A stretch of 64,000 nucleotides of DNA from Tectiglobus diatomicola (GTDB lineage Bacteria > Pseudomonadota > Alphaproteobacteria > Rhizobiales > Hyphomicrobiaceae), in the NCBI GenBank assembly GCA_039583345.1, contig JAZDSJ010000007.1, forward strand, positions 40,386-104,385, in the 5' to 3' direction. Of this stretch, positions 20,101-29,588 are shown piece after piece (within the stretch, counting starts at the first letter, position 1; each line of letters opens with the position of its first letter). Position numbers and translations under genes: made by a program. The notes under the pieces were generated by a model. The model was not told the origin of the DNA. It saw nothing but the letters and a program-made list of their open reading frames with translations, and made no database searches.

Positions 20101-21962
20101 CAGATATGATGCAAATTAAACTAGCACAGGGTGCAAAACCAGGTGAGGGTGGCCAGTTACCTGGTAAAAAAGTGGATGAGACCATAGCTCGTTTGCGACA
20201 CTCAACTCCCGGTGTTGGTCTAATTTCTCCGCCACCTCATCACGATATCTATTCTATAGAAGATGTTGCCCAACTTATTTATGACTTGAAAAATGTTAAT
20301 CCTGAGGGTGATGTTTCAGTTAAACTTGTTTCAGAGATTGGTGTTGGTACTATTGCGGCGGGTGTTGCAAAGTGTAAAGCCGATCATATTACGATTTCTG
20401 GATTTGAGGGTGGTACTGGTGCGGCGCCGTCGACATCAATTAAGCACACTGGACTGCCTTGGGAAATTGGGCTTGCTGAAACATTTCAAACACTTGTTTT
20501 TAATAAATTACGTGGACGCGTGAGGTTGCAGGTAGACGGTGGTTTGAGAACTGGCCGTGACGTTATTATAGGTGCTTTACTTGGAGCTGATGAATTCGGC
20601 TTTTCGACTGCCCCTCTAATCTCAGTTGGATGTTTGATGATGCGTAAATGTCATCTCAATACTTGTCCTGTTGGAATAGCTACTCAGGATATACGGCTGC
20701 GTGCAAAATTTAAAGGGAAGCCGGAGCATGTTATTAATTACTTTTTCTTTGTCGCAGAAGAAGTTCGTGAACTGATGGCTGAGATGGGCTTTCGTACATT
20801 TAATGAAATGATTGGCCAATCGCAAATGCTTGATAAAGATAACGCGATAACAAGCTGGAAGACAAGAGGACTTGATTTTACTAAACTTTTTTACAAGCCA
20901 GAGATAGATAAGAGCGTTGCCTTATATAACAATGAACGACAAAAACATGGGTTAAAAGATGTTCTTGATATTGAACTAATTAAAGCTGCAAAGCCTGCTT
21001 TTATTAATCAGAAGTTGGTTAGGGACGAATTTACAATTAACAATTCTGATAGATCGACTGGAGCAATGCTCTCAGGGCGTCTTACAAAGCATTTCGGCCA
21101 TCAGGGATTGCCTGAAGATACTATTTGGTTCACATTTCGGGGGACTGCTGGACAAAGTTTTGGAGCTTGGTGTGCTAATGGATTGACTCTAGATCTTATC
21201 GGTGAGGGTAATGATTACATAGGCAAAGGACTTTCCGGTGGAAAATTAATAATACGACCAAGTGAGAATTCTAACGTAATTGCAGAAAAAAGTATAATTA
21301 TAGGTAATACAGTTCTATATGGCGCCATTTCAGGCAGTATATATGTTCATGGTGTAGCTGGTGAAAGATTTGCTGTACGAAACTCTGGCGCCATAGCAGT
21401 TGTTGAGGGCATAGGTGATCATGGCTGTGAATATATGACAGGCGGTGTTGTTGTTGTATTAGGACCAGTGGGGCGTAACTTTGCTGCTGGAATGTCTGGG
21501 GGAATTGCCTATGTTTTTGATGAATCGGGCACATTCCCTAAATACTGTAATAAAGAAATGGTCGATATTGAAATTTTAAAAATGGGGGATGAAATCACAA
21601 ATAACAGTGTCGGCATGAGCAGCTATCTAGAAAACCGAAATCTTAGTTGGGTCATGCATGACATGCTGAATGACGATACCAATCGGTTGTATGCGCTTAT
21701 TAAGCAACACGTATTTTATACTAACTCATCGCAGGGGAAAAAAATTTTACATAACTGGCCTTCATACCTTAAAAATTTCTTTAAAGTAGTTCCTATTGAT
21801 TTTCGCCGTGCTCTTGAGAGTAAGAATAAGCAAGCTGTTAATCAGTTCGAAATTACAGATGATATCAATATTCGGACATCTAAACAACATGCCGATATGC
21901 ACTGTCAAAATCAAGTTCAGATAGGTTCTGCATCTATTCACTACACGCCGACAGACGCATAG
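17187..21962 (+). CDS. gltB: Glutamate synthase (NADPH) large subunit
   Basis: With GltD it makes two glutamates from glutamine and 2-oxoglutarate. The 1591-residue protein has the full domain order. A short propeptide ends at Cys31 in HDSCGVGFIADL, the N-terminal nucleophile of the glutaminase domain (to about 430). A central domain follows, then the FMN-binding synthase domain (about 830-1230) and the GXGXG beta-helix domain (about 1270-1500). The 3Fe-4S ligands are C1149, C1155 and C1160 in CLMMRKCHLNTCPVG. GGTGAAPSTS is in place. The length is slightly above the usual 1510 through a longer C-terminal tail. gltD follows 115 bases later, surely in the same operon. Confidence 0.97.
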   Translation: MVTSVRASINTHLQSQPFQGLYDPRYEHDSCGVGFIADLSAKKSHKIIVDALKILTNLTHRGAVGADPRAGDGAGILVQIPDEFFQAITEFNLPEAGDYAVGHVFLPSSKKLRQECEVQFAKACKQEGLVLLGWRNVPTNNKSLSRITTDTEPVHRQIFIGKSNKKLDEGQFERKLYVIRKIVTNAIKAKIENVTRSVKGGSFYIASLSTQTIVYKGMFLSDQLGVYYPDLTDIRFKSAIALVHQRFSTNTFPSWELAQPFRLVAHNGEINTARSNFNWMKAREGSATSKLFGDDLHKIWPISFEGQSDTACFDNALEFLTLGGYSLAHAATLLIPEAWENNPFINDDIRAFYEYNSALMEPWDGPAAIVFTDGHQIGATLDRNGLRPARYFRTKDGLVVMASEAGVLPIPEEDIVEKWRLQPGKMLLVDLDKGRIISDGELKKDLASEHPYHTWVNNTQISVGDLPDIHNRSQKISFPLLEMQKAFGYTREGIKLFIEPMARTGHESISSMGTDTPVSVLSAKTKLLHTYFKQNFAQATNPPIDPIRERLVMSLVSFIGPRSNVLDLSETSKLSRLKVSQPILTNHELERIRHISAGLRDYFRSFTIDITYPVEGGKDWMESSLEAICDQAEKAISKNYNIIILSDRLVSPSRIPIPSLLATSAVHHHLIKKGLRTSVGLVVETGEAYEVHQFCTLAGYGAEAINPYLAFATMQNIFSDMAMGVSEDVVVDRYISAINESMLKVMSKMGISTYQSYCGAQIFDAIGLNEDFVSSYFYGTRSQIGGIGLAELAAETVERHRLAFGVAPHSNDELDIGGDYAVRARGERHVWTAPSVANLQHAVRSRLPGKYREFAKQINEQSEYLTTLRGMFRIKSAKEVGSRSLSLDEVEPASDIVKRFVTGAMSLGSISSEAHTTLALAMNRIGGKSNTGEGGEDPIRFKPMENGDSIRSAVKQVASGRFGVSAEYLVNSDMMQIKLAQGAKPGEGGQLPGKKVDETIARLRHSTPGVGLISPPPHHDIYSIEDVAQLIYDLKNVNPEGDVSVKLVSEIGVGTIAAGVAKCKADHITISGFEGGTGAAPSTSIKHTGLPWEIGLAETFQTLVFNKLRGRVRLQVDGGLRTGRDVIIGALLGADEFGFSTAPLISVGCLMMRKCHLNTCPVGIATQDIRLRAKFKGKPEHVINYFFFVAEEVRELMAEMGFRTFNEMIGQSQMLDKDNAITSWKTRGLDFTKLFYKPEIDKSVALYNNERQKHGLKDVLDIELIKAAKPAFINQKLVRDEFTINNSDRSTGAMLSGRLTKHFGHQGLPEDTIWFTFRGTAGQSFGAWCANGLTLDLIGEGNDYIGKGLSGGKLIIRPSENSNVIAEKSIIIGNTVLYGAISGSIYVHGVAGERFAVRNSGAIAVVEGIGDHGCEYMTGGVVVVLGPVGRNFAAGMSGGIAYVFDESGTFPKYCNKEMVDIEILKMGDEITNNSVGMSSYLENRNLSWVMHDMLNDDTNRLYALIKQHVFYTNSSQGKKILHNWPSYLKNFFKVVPIDFRRALESKNKQAVNQFEITDDINIRTSKQHADMHCQNQVQIGSASIHYTPTDA

Positions 21963-22077
21963 AATTTGTAACAGTTTGTTCAGCTCGCTTAAGGACAGTT
22001 AGTAGATGTGGCTCACGTTTTTTATAGCCTGTGCGGTTATGCTGACAACAACATTTTAAATATTTAGGGAATAAACC

Positions 22078-23511
22078 ATGGGCAAAGTCACTGGTTTTTT
22101 AGAGATTGAACGTGAAGATAATTCTTTTAGTACGGTACCAGAGCGGCTTAAAAGTTGGAAAGAGTTTGTTGTTCCGCTTAACGAAAAGAGCACGTGTGAA
22201 CAAGCTTCTCGCTGCATGGATTGCGGTATACCTTTCTGTCATAGTCAATGCCCTGTAAACAATCAAATTCCTGATTGGAATGATCTTGTTTACAATCGCG
22301 ATTGGAAGACGGCTTCAAGTAATTTACATTCTACTAATAACTTTCCTGAAATTACAGGTCGCGTTTGCCCTGCTCCCTGTGAATCAGGTTGCACGTTATA
22401 TTATACGGACGAGCCTGTTACGATCAAAACTATTGAGCGTGCGGTAGCAGATAGGGCATGGCAGGAAAATTGGATCAAACCACAGCCGGCGAAATACAAA
22501 ACTGGGAAAAAAGTTGCTATAGTTGGTTCAGGACCTGCAGGGCTTGCTGCGGCTCAACAGCTTGCGCGTGTAGGCCACGAAGTGCATGTCTTCGAAAAAA
22601 ATGAGCGTCCCGGAGGCTTGATGGTATATGGCATCCCAGATTTTAAATTAGAAAAACATATTGTCGCTCGGCGCATCCGACAACTTGAGTCTGAGGGGGT
22701 GACATTCCATTGTAAATTTTACGTTGGTGTAGATAAATCAATCTCAGAAATTAGAAAGTCGTATGATGCAATAATTTTAGCGGGTGGTTGTGAAAGTCCA
22801 CGTGACCTCCCTGTTCCAGGGCGCAATCTTTTTGGTATACACTTCGCTATGGATTTTTTAGTTCAACAAAATCGGCGTCTATCTGAAGATCCCCTGAGTG
22901 ATAAACATACCCACGAAACTGCCAAAGGACGAAGAGTTGTCGTAATCGGTGGTGGGGATACAGGATCTGATTGTATTGGTACATCATTGCGACAAGGGGC
23001 TGAGAATGTTACTCAAATTGAGATCATGCCAGTTCCTCCAAAAGAGGAAAACAAAGATCTGACATGGCCATATTGGCCAATGAAGATGCGTACATCGTCA
23101 TCGCAGGCTGAAGGTGCCGATCGCGAGTTTTCTACTATGACAAAGAGATTTGAGGGTGATCGCGAGGGTCGAGTTTCCAAGTTAGTTTGCTGTAGGGTTG
23201 AATTTAAGGATAATCAGCTTGTAGAAATAAAAGACAGTGAGTTTGAAATTGAAGCTGATCTTGTACTTTTGGCAATGGGGTTCACAAAGCCAGTTTATGA
23301 GGGTATGTTAGCTGATATTAATGTGGAACTTGATGATAAAGGCAATGTGAAAGCTAATGAAGAGGACTACAAAACCTCTGAAGAAGATATTTTTGTTGCA
23401 GGTGACATGAGAAGAGGGCAATCTCTAGTTGTTTGGGCTATTCGTGAAGGTAGGCGAGCAGCACATGCCGTAGATAAGGTACTATCAGGTTATTCTGATC
23501 TGTCTAGATAG
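22078..23511 (+). CDS. gltD: Glutamate synthase (NADPH) small subunit
   Basis: GltD takes electrons from NADPH through FAD and 4Fe-4S clusters to the large subunit. The 477-residue protein has the N-terminal cluster cysteines C46, C49, C54 and C58 plus C97, C101 and C105. The FAD motif VAIVGSGPAGLAAAQQL lies near residue 145, the NADPH motif VVVIGGGDTGSDCIG near 290, and the closing FAD segment DIFVAGDMRRGQSLVVWAI near 440. AGGGA stands before the ATG. It is encoded directly after gltB, giving a complete GOGAT. Confidence 0.97.
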   Translation: MGKVTGFLEIEREDNSFSTVPERLKSWKEFVVPLNEKSTCEQASRCMDCGIPFCHSQCPVNNQIPDWNDLVYNRDWKTASSNLHSTNNFPEITGRVCPAPCESGCTLYYTDEPVTIKTIERAVADRAWQENWIKPQPAKYKTGKKVAIVGSGPAGLAAAQQLARVGHEVHVFEKNERPGGLMVYGIPDFKLEKHIVARRIRQLESEGVTFHCKFYVGVDKSISEIRKSYDAIILAGGCESPRDLPVPGRNLFGIHFAMDFLVQQNRRLSEDPLSDKHTHETAKGRRVVVIGGGDTGSDCIGTSLRQGAENVTQIEIMPVPPKEENKDLTWPYWPMKMRTSSSQAEGADREFSTMTKRFEGDREGRVSKLVCCRVEFKDNQLVEIKDSEFEIEADLVLLAMGFTKPVYEGMLADINVELDDKGNVKANEEDYKTSEEDIFVAGDMRRGQSLVVWAIREGRRAAHAVDKVLSGYSDLSR

Positions 23512-23635
23512 GAAAATCGGTTTTTCTTAGTAAACTAATTACAAGATTCTAATCTAGCCTGTTTGTTTCTTTAGCTATTAGTTAATTATGCTATAGTTCT
23601 TCTTGCATAATCTCAAATATATTATATGAGCATAC

Positions 23636-24217
23636 CTATCTACTTTTACCCGGCACCCATAAAGTATCATTGCTTCCAAGGTTGTTAGTGAAGCGTGCTG
23701 CAACAAATAAAAAGTCGGAGAGACGATTGATATAACGAAGAGCACCCGCAGATACAATTTCGTTTTTATTTGTTGCTAAACTAACTATAGCTCTCTCTGC
23801 GCGGCGGCACACGGTACGTGATTGGTGCAGTGCAGCTGCCGCTAAAGATCCACCCGGCAATACAAAAGAGTTCAATGGTTTAAGCTTACTATTAAAGCTA
23901 TCAATGTCGCTTTCAAGTTTCAGAATTTGAGCTTCCGTTACACGTAACGTTTGGTCTGGGAGTTCGTTTTCGCGATTAGGTACACAAAGATCGGCCCCAA
24001 CATCAAACAAATCATTTTGAATTCTTTGAAGTATAATGGCTAATTCTTTTTCATTACTGGGTAATACTGTTATTGCAATGCCAATGGCACAATTAGTTTC
24101 GTCTACAGTGCCGTAAGCTTTTACTCGGAGATTATCTTTTCTAATACGTTCACCGGTGCCGAGTGCCGTAGTGCCATCATCTCCCGTGCGCGTATATACT
24201 TTATTAAGTATAACCAT
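23636..24217 (-). CDS. Corrinoid adenosyltransferase, PduO/MMAB type
   Basis: The enzyme transfers the adenosyl group of ATP to cob(I)alamin and makes adenosylcobalamin. The 193-residue protein has the three family motifs: TRTGDDGTTALGTGERIRKD at the N-terminus for ATP binding, RRAERAIV in the middle and INRLSDFLFVAAR near the C-terminus. Length is normal. GGAG precedes the start on the minus strand. The neighbours gltD and envC are unrelated. Its presence suggests that the cell uses a B12-dependent isomerase or reductase, but none is in this window. Confidence 0.94.
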   Translation of the reverse strand: MVILNKVYTRTGDDGTTALGTGERIRKDNLRVKAYGTVDETNCAIGIAITVLPSNEKELAIILQRIQNDLFDVGADLCVPNRENELPDQTLRVTEAQILKLESDIDSFNSKLKPLNSFVLPGGSLAAAALHQSRTVCRRAERAIVSLATNKNEIVSAGALRYINRLSDFLFVAARFTNNLGSNDTLWVPGKSR

Positions 24218-24593
24218 TTTGTCTCCGGATGTTGTTTACTAATTTTCATCAATCTTAGCAATTTATCAGCACTATTTTAGCGTACGTCTAACAGTGAATA
24301 GTATGCAATTTAAGTGAAAATCAAAGTAATATATGTATAAGAAACTACTCGCCGTCAAATTAATTTTAATATTTTAAGTTAGGTCCTAGTTTTTTTCTGG
24401 TATGAAAATTTTTTAGAAATAGAACACTAAGAGCGAATTACAGTCATCTTTTCAGTTTCACATACTTAACCTTTCATACTAATGTTATCCACAAATAAGT
24501 AGAAATCAGCTGTGAAATTCGTATTATATATCGTACATGTTATTAGTATTCAACTCATGGCTCGTCAAAGTATAATTAAGGTGAGCGTTTAAT
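24218..24593. other. Divergent spacer between adenosyltransferase and envC-like gene
   Basis: About 375 AT-rich bases. Promoters for both flanking genes are expected here. I see no gene, stable hairpin or clear promoter pair. Confidence 0.45.
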
Positions 24594-25862
24594 ATGCTGA
24601 ACAAGCAGAGAACTTCTTCGATGGCTATGTTTGTTGAGAGATACGCTAACTCTTTTTCTGCACTTGTATTAATATTTATGATATTCACTATTATTGTCAG
24701 TGAAGATCAAACGGCTAATGCAGGTAGATTTGAGACAGTAGAAGAAAAAAATGAAACTGACCGTGCCAATTTGAATAAACAGCTCAAAGCTACAGCCTAC
24801 GCCGTACAGAATACTGAGCAAAGATTGACTAGGCTTGAGGCAAAACTTAAGAAGCTTAATCTTGCACACAAACAAATTAGCGATAAGCTAAAAACTAAAA
24901 AGAAACTAGTCTATAGCCTTTTGGCTGCGATGCAAAGAATAAGCCGAAATCCTCCTCCAGTAATAATTACACACCGTTCAGATGCTTTGTCGATGGTACG
25001 TAGCGGCCTGCAGCTGAGTTATATGCTTCCGAAATTTCAACATAAAATCAAAGAGTTACGCGATGAATTAATAACTTACAGAGCCGTAATAAATAATACA
25101 TTACGTGCTAAAGAAAACACGCAAAAGGAAGAGAAACGTCTTAGAAACGAGCAAGCACGCCTTGCGAAATTGATCGAAACTAAAAATGTTGTCCATGTAG
25201 CTAATAGAAAAGATCTCAGAAGAGTTCGTGATGCAATAAATTTAAACGAACAAAGCATTGAGTCTCTCAGCGAACGAATTCTTAGGAATAATAATGCTGT
25301 TTCAAAAAACACAAGACTTGGAGCTTACGAACTCAAAAGCCTTAGATTAAATGAGAGAACAGCCAAAACCATTAAAATTCTGCCATTTGGGCCTGGAATT
25401 GAAGCTGATTCTGGGAGGCTAGAGCCTGCTATACCATTTCATCTAGCTAAATCACAGCTTCCTATTCCAGCACGTGGACCGCTTGTCATGAAATATGGAG
25501 ATATAACCCCTAGCGGCGGTCGTTCAAACGGCATCGTTATTAGGACAAGACACCGAGCAGCTGTTACATCTCCATGCGACGGGTGGATTGTTTACGCAGG
25601 AGCATTTCGTAGTTATGGACAGCTACTTATAATCAACGCAGGCAGTGGATATCACGTGCTTCTTGCTAACTTGTCAAGACTCAATGTTCAGCTAGGTCAG
25701 TTTGTTTTGACATCTGAGCCTGTTGGCACGATGGTAGGTATAGACAGGCATGGCACACTGCCAACGGATCCACTTCTTTTAGTTGAGTTTCGTAAAAATG
25801 GTAAACCAATAGATCCTAACCCATGGTGGATCAAAAATAATAAGGATAGGATGCAAAGCTAA
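24594..25862 (+). CDS. EnvC-like murein hydrolase activator (degenerate LytM domain)
   Basis: The protein probably sits in the periplasm and switches on cell-separation amidases. The 422 residues contain a signal anchor or signal peptide (about 18-45), a long coiled coil (about 50-240, rich in Lys, Glu, Arg and Leu) and a C-terminal LytM/M23 fold (about 290-415). In that domain the zinc ligands are lost: GRSNGIVI stands where catalytic members have GRxHxGID, and PLLLVEF where they have PHLHFE. This is the hallmark of EnvC-type activators and argues against a working endopeptidase. The stop overlaps the ctpA start by one base, so the two are co-translated. Confidence 0.85.
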   Translation: MLNKQRTSSMAMFVERYANSFSALVLIFMIFTIIVSEDQTANAGRFETVEEKNETDRANLNKQLKATAYAVQNTEQRLTRLEAKLKKLNLAHKQISDKLKTKKKLVYSLLAAMQRISRNPPPVIITHRSDALSMVRSGLQLSYMLPKFQHKIKELRDELITYRAVINNTLRAKENTQKEEKRLRNEQARLAKLIETKNVVHVANRKDLRRVRDAINLNEQSIESLSERILRNNNAVSKNTRLGAYELKSLRLNERTAKTIKILPFGPGIEADSGRLEPAIPFHLAKSQLPIPARGPLVMKYGDITPSGGRSNGIVIRTRHRAAVTSPCDGWIVYAGAFRSYGQLLIINAGSGYHVLLANLSRLNVQLGQFVLTSEPVGTMVGIDRHGTLPTDPLLLVEFRKNGKPIDPNPWWIKNNKDRMQS

Positions 25863-27232
25863 TGCGCAAGTCAGATTTCGCATTCTGGAGCTTCGTAGTG
25901 ATGGCTAGTATTGCTGGTGTTACGTCTATTTTGAACGTGACTAAGACATACTCTGCTACAACACCGAATTCTGAGATTTATAAACAGCTTGATATTTTTG
26001 GCGACGTACTTGAGCGGGTACGTAGTGATTATGTTGAGAAACCTGAAGATGCAGAACTCATAGAAGCTGCGATTAATGGTATGCTGGCTGCCTTAGATCC
26101 ACATTCTGCTTATCTTAGTCCACGTCATTTTCGTGATATGCAAGTTCAGACACGGGGTGAATTTGGTGGTCTTGGTATTGAAGTCACGATGGAAAAGGGT
26201 GTTGTAAAAGTTGTGGCACCTTTGGATGGCACACCAGCGCATCGTGCTGGTGTACTAGCCAATGATTTGATTACCCATTTAGATGGTGAACAGATAACAG
26301 GCCTTACTCTTGAGCAAGCTGTTGAAAAAATGCGTGGCCCAGTGAAAAAGCCAATCGTAATAACCGTAGTACGAAAAGGACATGACGATTCTTTTGATCT
26401 AAAAATTGTTCGTGATATTATTAAAATTAATGCAGTTAGAATTCGACTAGAGGGTGATGGTGAAATTGGATACATAAAAATATCTACCTTTAATGAACAA
26501 ACGCATACAAATCTTGTTAAAGGTTTAGAGAAGTTGAAAAATGATTCAGGTGATAGGCTAAAGGGATTTATTATTGACTTACGGAATAATCCTGGTGGTC
26601 TTCTTGATCAGGCTATTGCAGTAAGTGATGACTTTCTGGATCGCGGTGCGATTGTATTGACTAAAGGGCGTAATCTAAGGGAGACCCAACGAGCTCAAGC
26701 TCGTGAGGGAGATTTGGCTAATGGCAAACCGATATATGTTCTGATCAATGGTGGTTCTGCGTCTGCTTCAGAAATAGTAGCGGGCGCTTTACAGGATCAT
26801 GAACGTGCTACTGTTATCGGAACAAGATCATTTGGTAAGGGTTCGGTACAGACAGTTATACCTTTAGAGAGCAAGGGTGCTATACGGTTAACAACAGCTC
26901 GATACTATACACCACTAGGGCGTTCAATACAGGCACGTGGGATTAGCCCAGACCTCATCGTTGAGCAGGAACTTCCAGATAATCTGAGAAGTCGTCTTGG
27001 TACCCACATACCGCGTGGTGAGTCAAGTCTTCGTGGTCACTTGAAGACTGAAAGTAAAGATGGGGAAGAAAAGTCAGGTTCAATGGCTTATGTTCCTCTA
27101 AAGGTAGATGAAGATAAACAGCTGCAATATGCTATTGCCAAATTACGTGGATTAGATACAAAAATTATAGCTTACACTAATGAAGAGAGAGCTGAAAAAA
27201 GTAAGAATTCTGTGAAAGTTAAACAGAATTAA
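25862..27232 (+). CDS. ctpA: Carboxy-terminal processing protease, S41 family
   Basis: This periplasmic serine protease trims or degrades proteins from their C-termini. The 456-residue protein has an N-terminal signal/anchor (about 7-30), an S41 N-terminal helical part, a PDZ domain (about 90-165, with GLGIEV) and the catalytic domain. The Ser-Lys dyad is S301 in GGSASASEIVAGAL and K326 in SFGKGSVQTV, with the same 25-residue spacing as in E. coli Tsp. It overlaps the envC-like gene, a pairing common in alphaproteobacteria and suggestive of a joint role in wall remodelling. A terminator follows at once. Confidence 0.95.
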   Translation: MRKSDFAFWSFVVMASIAGVTSILNVTKTYSATTPNSEIYKQLDIFGDVLERVRSDYVEKPEDAELIEAAINGMLAALDPHSAYLSPRHFRDMQVQTRGEFGGLGIEVTMEKGVVKVVAPLDGTPAHRAGVLANDLITHLDGEQITGLTLEQAVEKMRGPVKKPIVITVVRKGHDDSFDLKIVRDIIKINAVRIRLEGDGEIGYIKISTFNEQTHTNLVKGLEKLKNDSGDRLKGFIIDLRNNPGGLLDQAIAVSDDFLDRGAIVLTKGRNLRETQRAQAREGDLANGKPIYVLINGGSASASEIVAGALQDHERATVIGTRSFGKGSVQTVIPLESKGAIRLTTARYYTPLGRSIQARGISPDLIVEQELPDNLRSRLGTHIPRGESSLRGHLKTESKDGEEKSGSMAYVPLKVDEDKQLQYAIAKLRGLDTKIIAYTNEERAEKSKNSVKVKQN

Positions 27233-27243
27233 AATTTATTTTA

Positions 27244-27275
27244 TGCATCAGGACCTGATACTTGGTTCTGATGTA
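27244..27275 (+). terminator. Rho-independent terminator of the envC-ctpA operon
   Basis: ATCAGGACC (27247-27255) pairs with GGTTCTGAT (27264-27272), with one G-U pair and an eight-base loop; the stem extends outward by three more pairs to 27244/27275. TTTTC follows. It lies 12 bases after the ctpA stop. Confidence 0.75.
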
Positions 27276-27910
27276 TTTTCATTGTGAGGCCTACTATTTA
27301 TATGTAATTCACTAATCTCGCTCTCTTTTTTTCCTTGTTTTAAAAACAGTCTAAAAACCTACGCACCAAAAATATCCTGAAGAGCAGATTATTAGCATTA
27401 AAGTTCATTACTACTTTTATGAATTTATTCAATTGAGGTACTAGCCAGTCAACATTTTATCATATTATTGTTTTTGTAATACTCTTAACTAGTGGTATCT
27501 GAATGTGTGGTTCAGCATCTACTAGTGTTAAATAATAATTAGATTTCATTACGAACTTTCAACGTCTTTTCTACTCTTTTTAACTAAGAGTATGTAGGTC
27601 TATCGCAGTGCTCGACGAGGTACTTTATTTCCGTATCTCTATTATCATTTTGTAAAACAGCCCTTTGTAATGGTACTCTGATAAAATATTTAGTTCATAA
27701 GAAATTCTAGTTAGCGTTAACTAATCCGGCTTCTCATGCTGTGTTTGTGGAGGAAATCTAGGGTTTATGCTGTTTCTTAGTACAGTGTTCCATTGAAGCA
27801 CAATTTTAGTGTAAAGCTTCATAACAGATTATTTAGAACTCAAGTTATAAGTTAATAACGTGGTAAAATATTTTAGTACAATCGTTTTGCTAAAATGAGG
27901 AGATTTATAT
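27276..27910. other. Spacer between ctpA and trcR
   Basis: About 635 bases with no recognisable gene. In free-living relatives a polysaccharide deacetylase and rppH often follow ctpA; I found no trace of either. The trcR promoter must be near the right edge. Confidence 0.5.
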
Positions 27911-28723
27911 ATGAGTGATACTGATTATCCTTTGATGCCAAAAGCTACCGCTGTTTGGCTAGTAGATAACACTTCCTTAACGTTTGAGCAGATAGCTAAT
28001 TTTTGTGGCTTACATATTTTAGAAATTAAAAGTATTGCAGATGGAGATGTTGGATTTAGCATTCGCGGTAAAGATCCAGTAACGGCCGGCGAACTGACCC
28101 GAGCTCTAATTAAGGATGCTGAGAATGATCCACAAAAGCGAGTTCAGCTGGTGACATCTAGTGTAAAAATTCCTGAAACGAGGGCGAAAAAACGGCCACG
28201 TTACACACCAGTTTCAAGACGTCAGGATCGTCCAAACGCAATCGTTTGGTTGTTACGCCATCACCCTGAATTAAAAGATAGTCAAATAGGTCGCCTCGTT
28301 GGCACTACTAAACCTACGATACAGCAGATACGCGACCGAAGCCACTGGAATTCTGCAAATCTTGTGCCTCAGGATCCAGTAACACTTGGTTTATGTAAGC
28401 AGATAGATCTTGATATGGAAGTAAATAAAGCTATTAAGAAACGCGAAAAAGAACGTATTGCGTCTGGTTTACCACCAACTGAATTAGCGGGAACGTTATT
28501 GCCTACGATTGAAACAACTGATTATAACAATAGAGGGTTATCTGGTGACCTGGAGAACCAACTTCTTTCTGATACTGACAGGCTTTCTGCAAATGAAGTT
28601 TTTGGTGAACCAGTTCCTTCAGAATTTAATGCTGAAGAAGCTTTTAAACTCGAAGAAGAGGCGCGAATTTTAGCCAGGCTACAAAGCATAGGGCGCTCTA
28701 AAAATAATGAAAATAAAACATAA
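27911..28723 (+). CDS. TrcR/DUF1013-family cell-cycle regulator
   Basis: The N-terminal half is strongly reminiscent of the alphaproteobacterial DUF1013 family, annotated as cell-cycle transcriptional regulator TrcR. The protein has 270 residues and starts MSDTDYPLMPKATAVWLVDN. Two helix-turn-helix-like segments are visible: LTFEQIANFCGLHILEIKSI (about 23-42) and LKDSQIGRLVGTTKPTIQQI (about 122-141). The C-terminal 90 residues are acidic and probably disordered. GAGGAG stands before the ATG. It stands alone between long spacers and ends before a terminator. The family call is good; the exact role here is inference. Confidence 0.82.
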   Translation: MSDTDYPLMPKATAVWLVDNTSLTFEQIANFCGLHILEIKSIADGDVGFSIRGKDPVTAGELTRALIKDAENDPQKRVQLVTSSVKIPETRAKKRPRYTPVSRRQDRPNAIVWLLRHHPELKDSQIGRLVGTTKPTIQQIRDRSHWNSANLVPQDPVTLGLCKQIDLDMEVNKAIKKREKERIASGLPPTELAGTLLPTIETTDYNNRGLSGDLENQLLSDTDRLSANEVFGEPVPSEFNAEEAFKLEEEARILARLQSIGRSKNNENKT

Positions 28724-28865
28724 GCCTGGATAACAATAATGTGGCAAAAAATGAAATTTCTGGTTTCAAATTATTAAGCTCACAAAACCGTTCTTCCTTC
28801 TAGTCACAAGTAGTTTCGTTTTTTATTAGTCTGCCTGTACCATTCATTATACATGGTTTAATGAC

Positions 28866-28899
28866 AAACCGCATTTAATTCGTAAATCAAATGCGGTTT
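28866..28899 (+). terminator. Terminator hairpin downstream of trcR
   Basis: AAACCGCATTT (28866-28876) and AAATGCGGTTT (28889-28899) form a perfect 11-bp stem with a 12-base loop, followed by CTTTATTGTTG. It lies about 140 bases after the trcR stop. The T-tract is weak, but the symmetry is clear and could work in both directions. Confidence 0.65.
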
Positions 28900-29588
28900 C
28901 TTTATTGTTGTCGTTTGTTTTTTTGAAGTAACTACTATCTGACGAGTTTCGAAAAAATGAGCTACTTGCTGAAAAGCTCAGACTTTAATTCTTCATATGA
29001 GTTAGCACATCGATAAAGTCTTAAATCGGATTTATTTCTAAGTATTTAGTTTAATTAGTGCTTTTCAAGATACTAAGGCTTGCTAAGTAATATAATATCT
29101 ATTTATGTAATCTTTAATAAGCTGAGAATTTTAGTCCATTGTCGCGATATGATCGCCTTTGAGCTTTAGAATTTGTACTTATTACTCAATTAAGAATTCG
29201 ATACTTTTTTACAGGTTGTAAAACATAGTTTGTTTGAACTTTTATATTGCTTTCTAATTTATAGCCGTATTTACGTAACAACATGTTGTAATTCGATTTA
29301 AGAAAAGTAAAATGCACGCTGCACTTTTATTCTGTAAGTGATACTTTTATGGGGTAGATTACAATATGTTTAATCTAAAATTTTGGTTAGTATTAATGTC
29401 GAAATTATAAATTAATTTTGGATATTTTAAATTGTGCTTTAGCTGAAATTATATGCTGTGTCATTCAATTTTAAGCGATAAAGTGCTTCATGATATATTA
29501 ATATTCCTTCTTTATTATCTTGGTATTATGGTAAAAACTTCCGCACTTACAATAGTGTTTTATAATTATCTTATATACGAGGATTAAA
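28900..29588. other. Spacer upstream of mnmA
   Basis: About 690 AT-rich bases without recognisable coding sequence or RNA on either strand. The mnmA promoter is expected near the right end. Confidence 0.5.
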
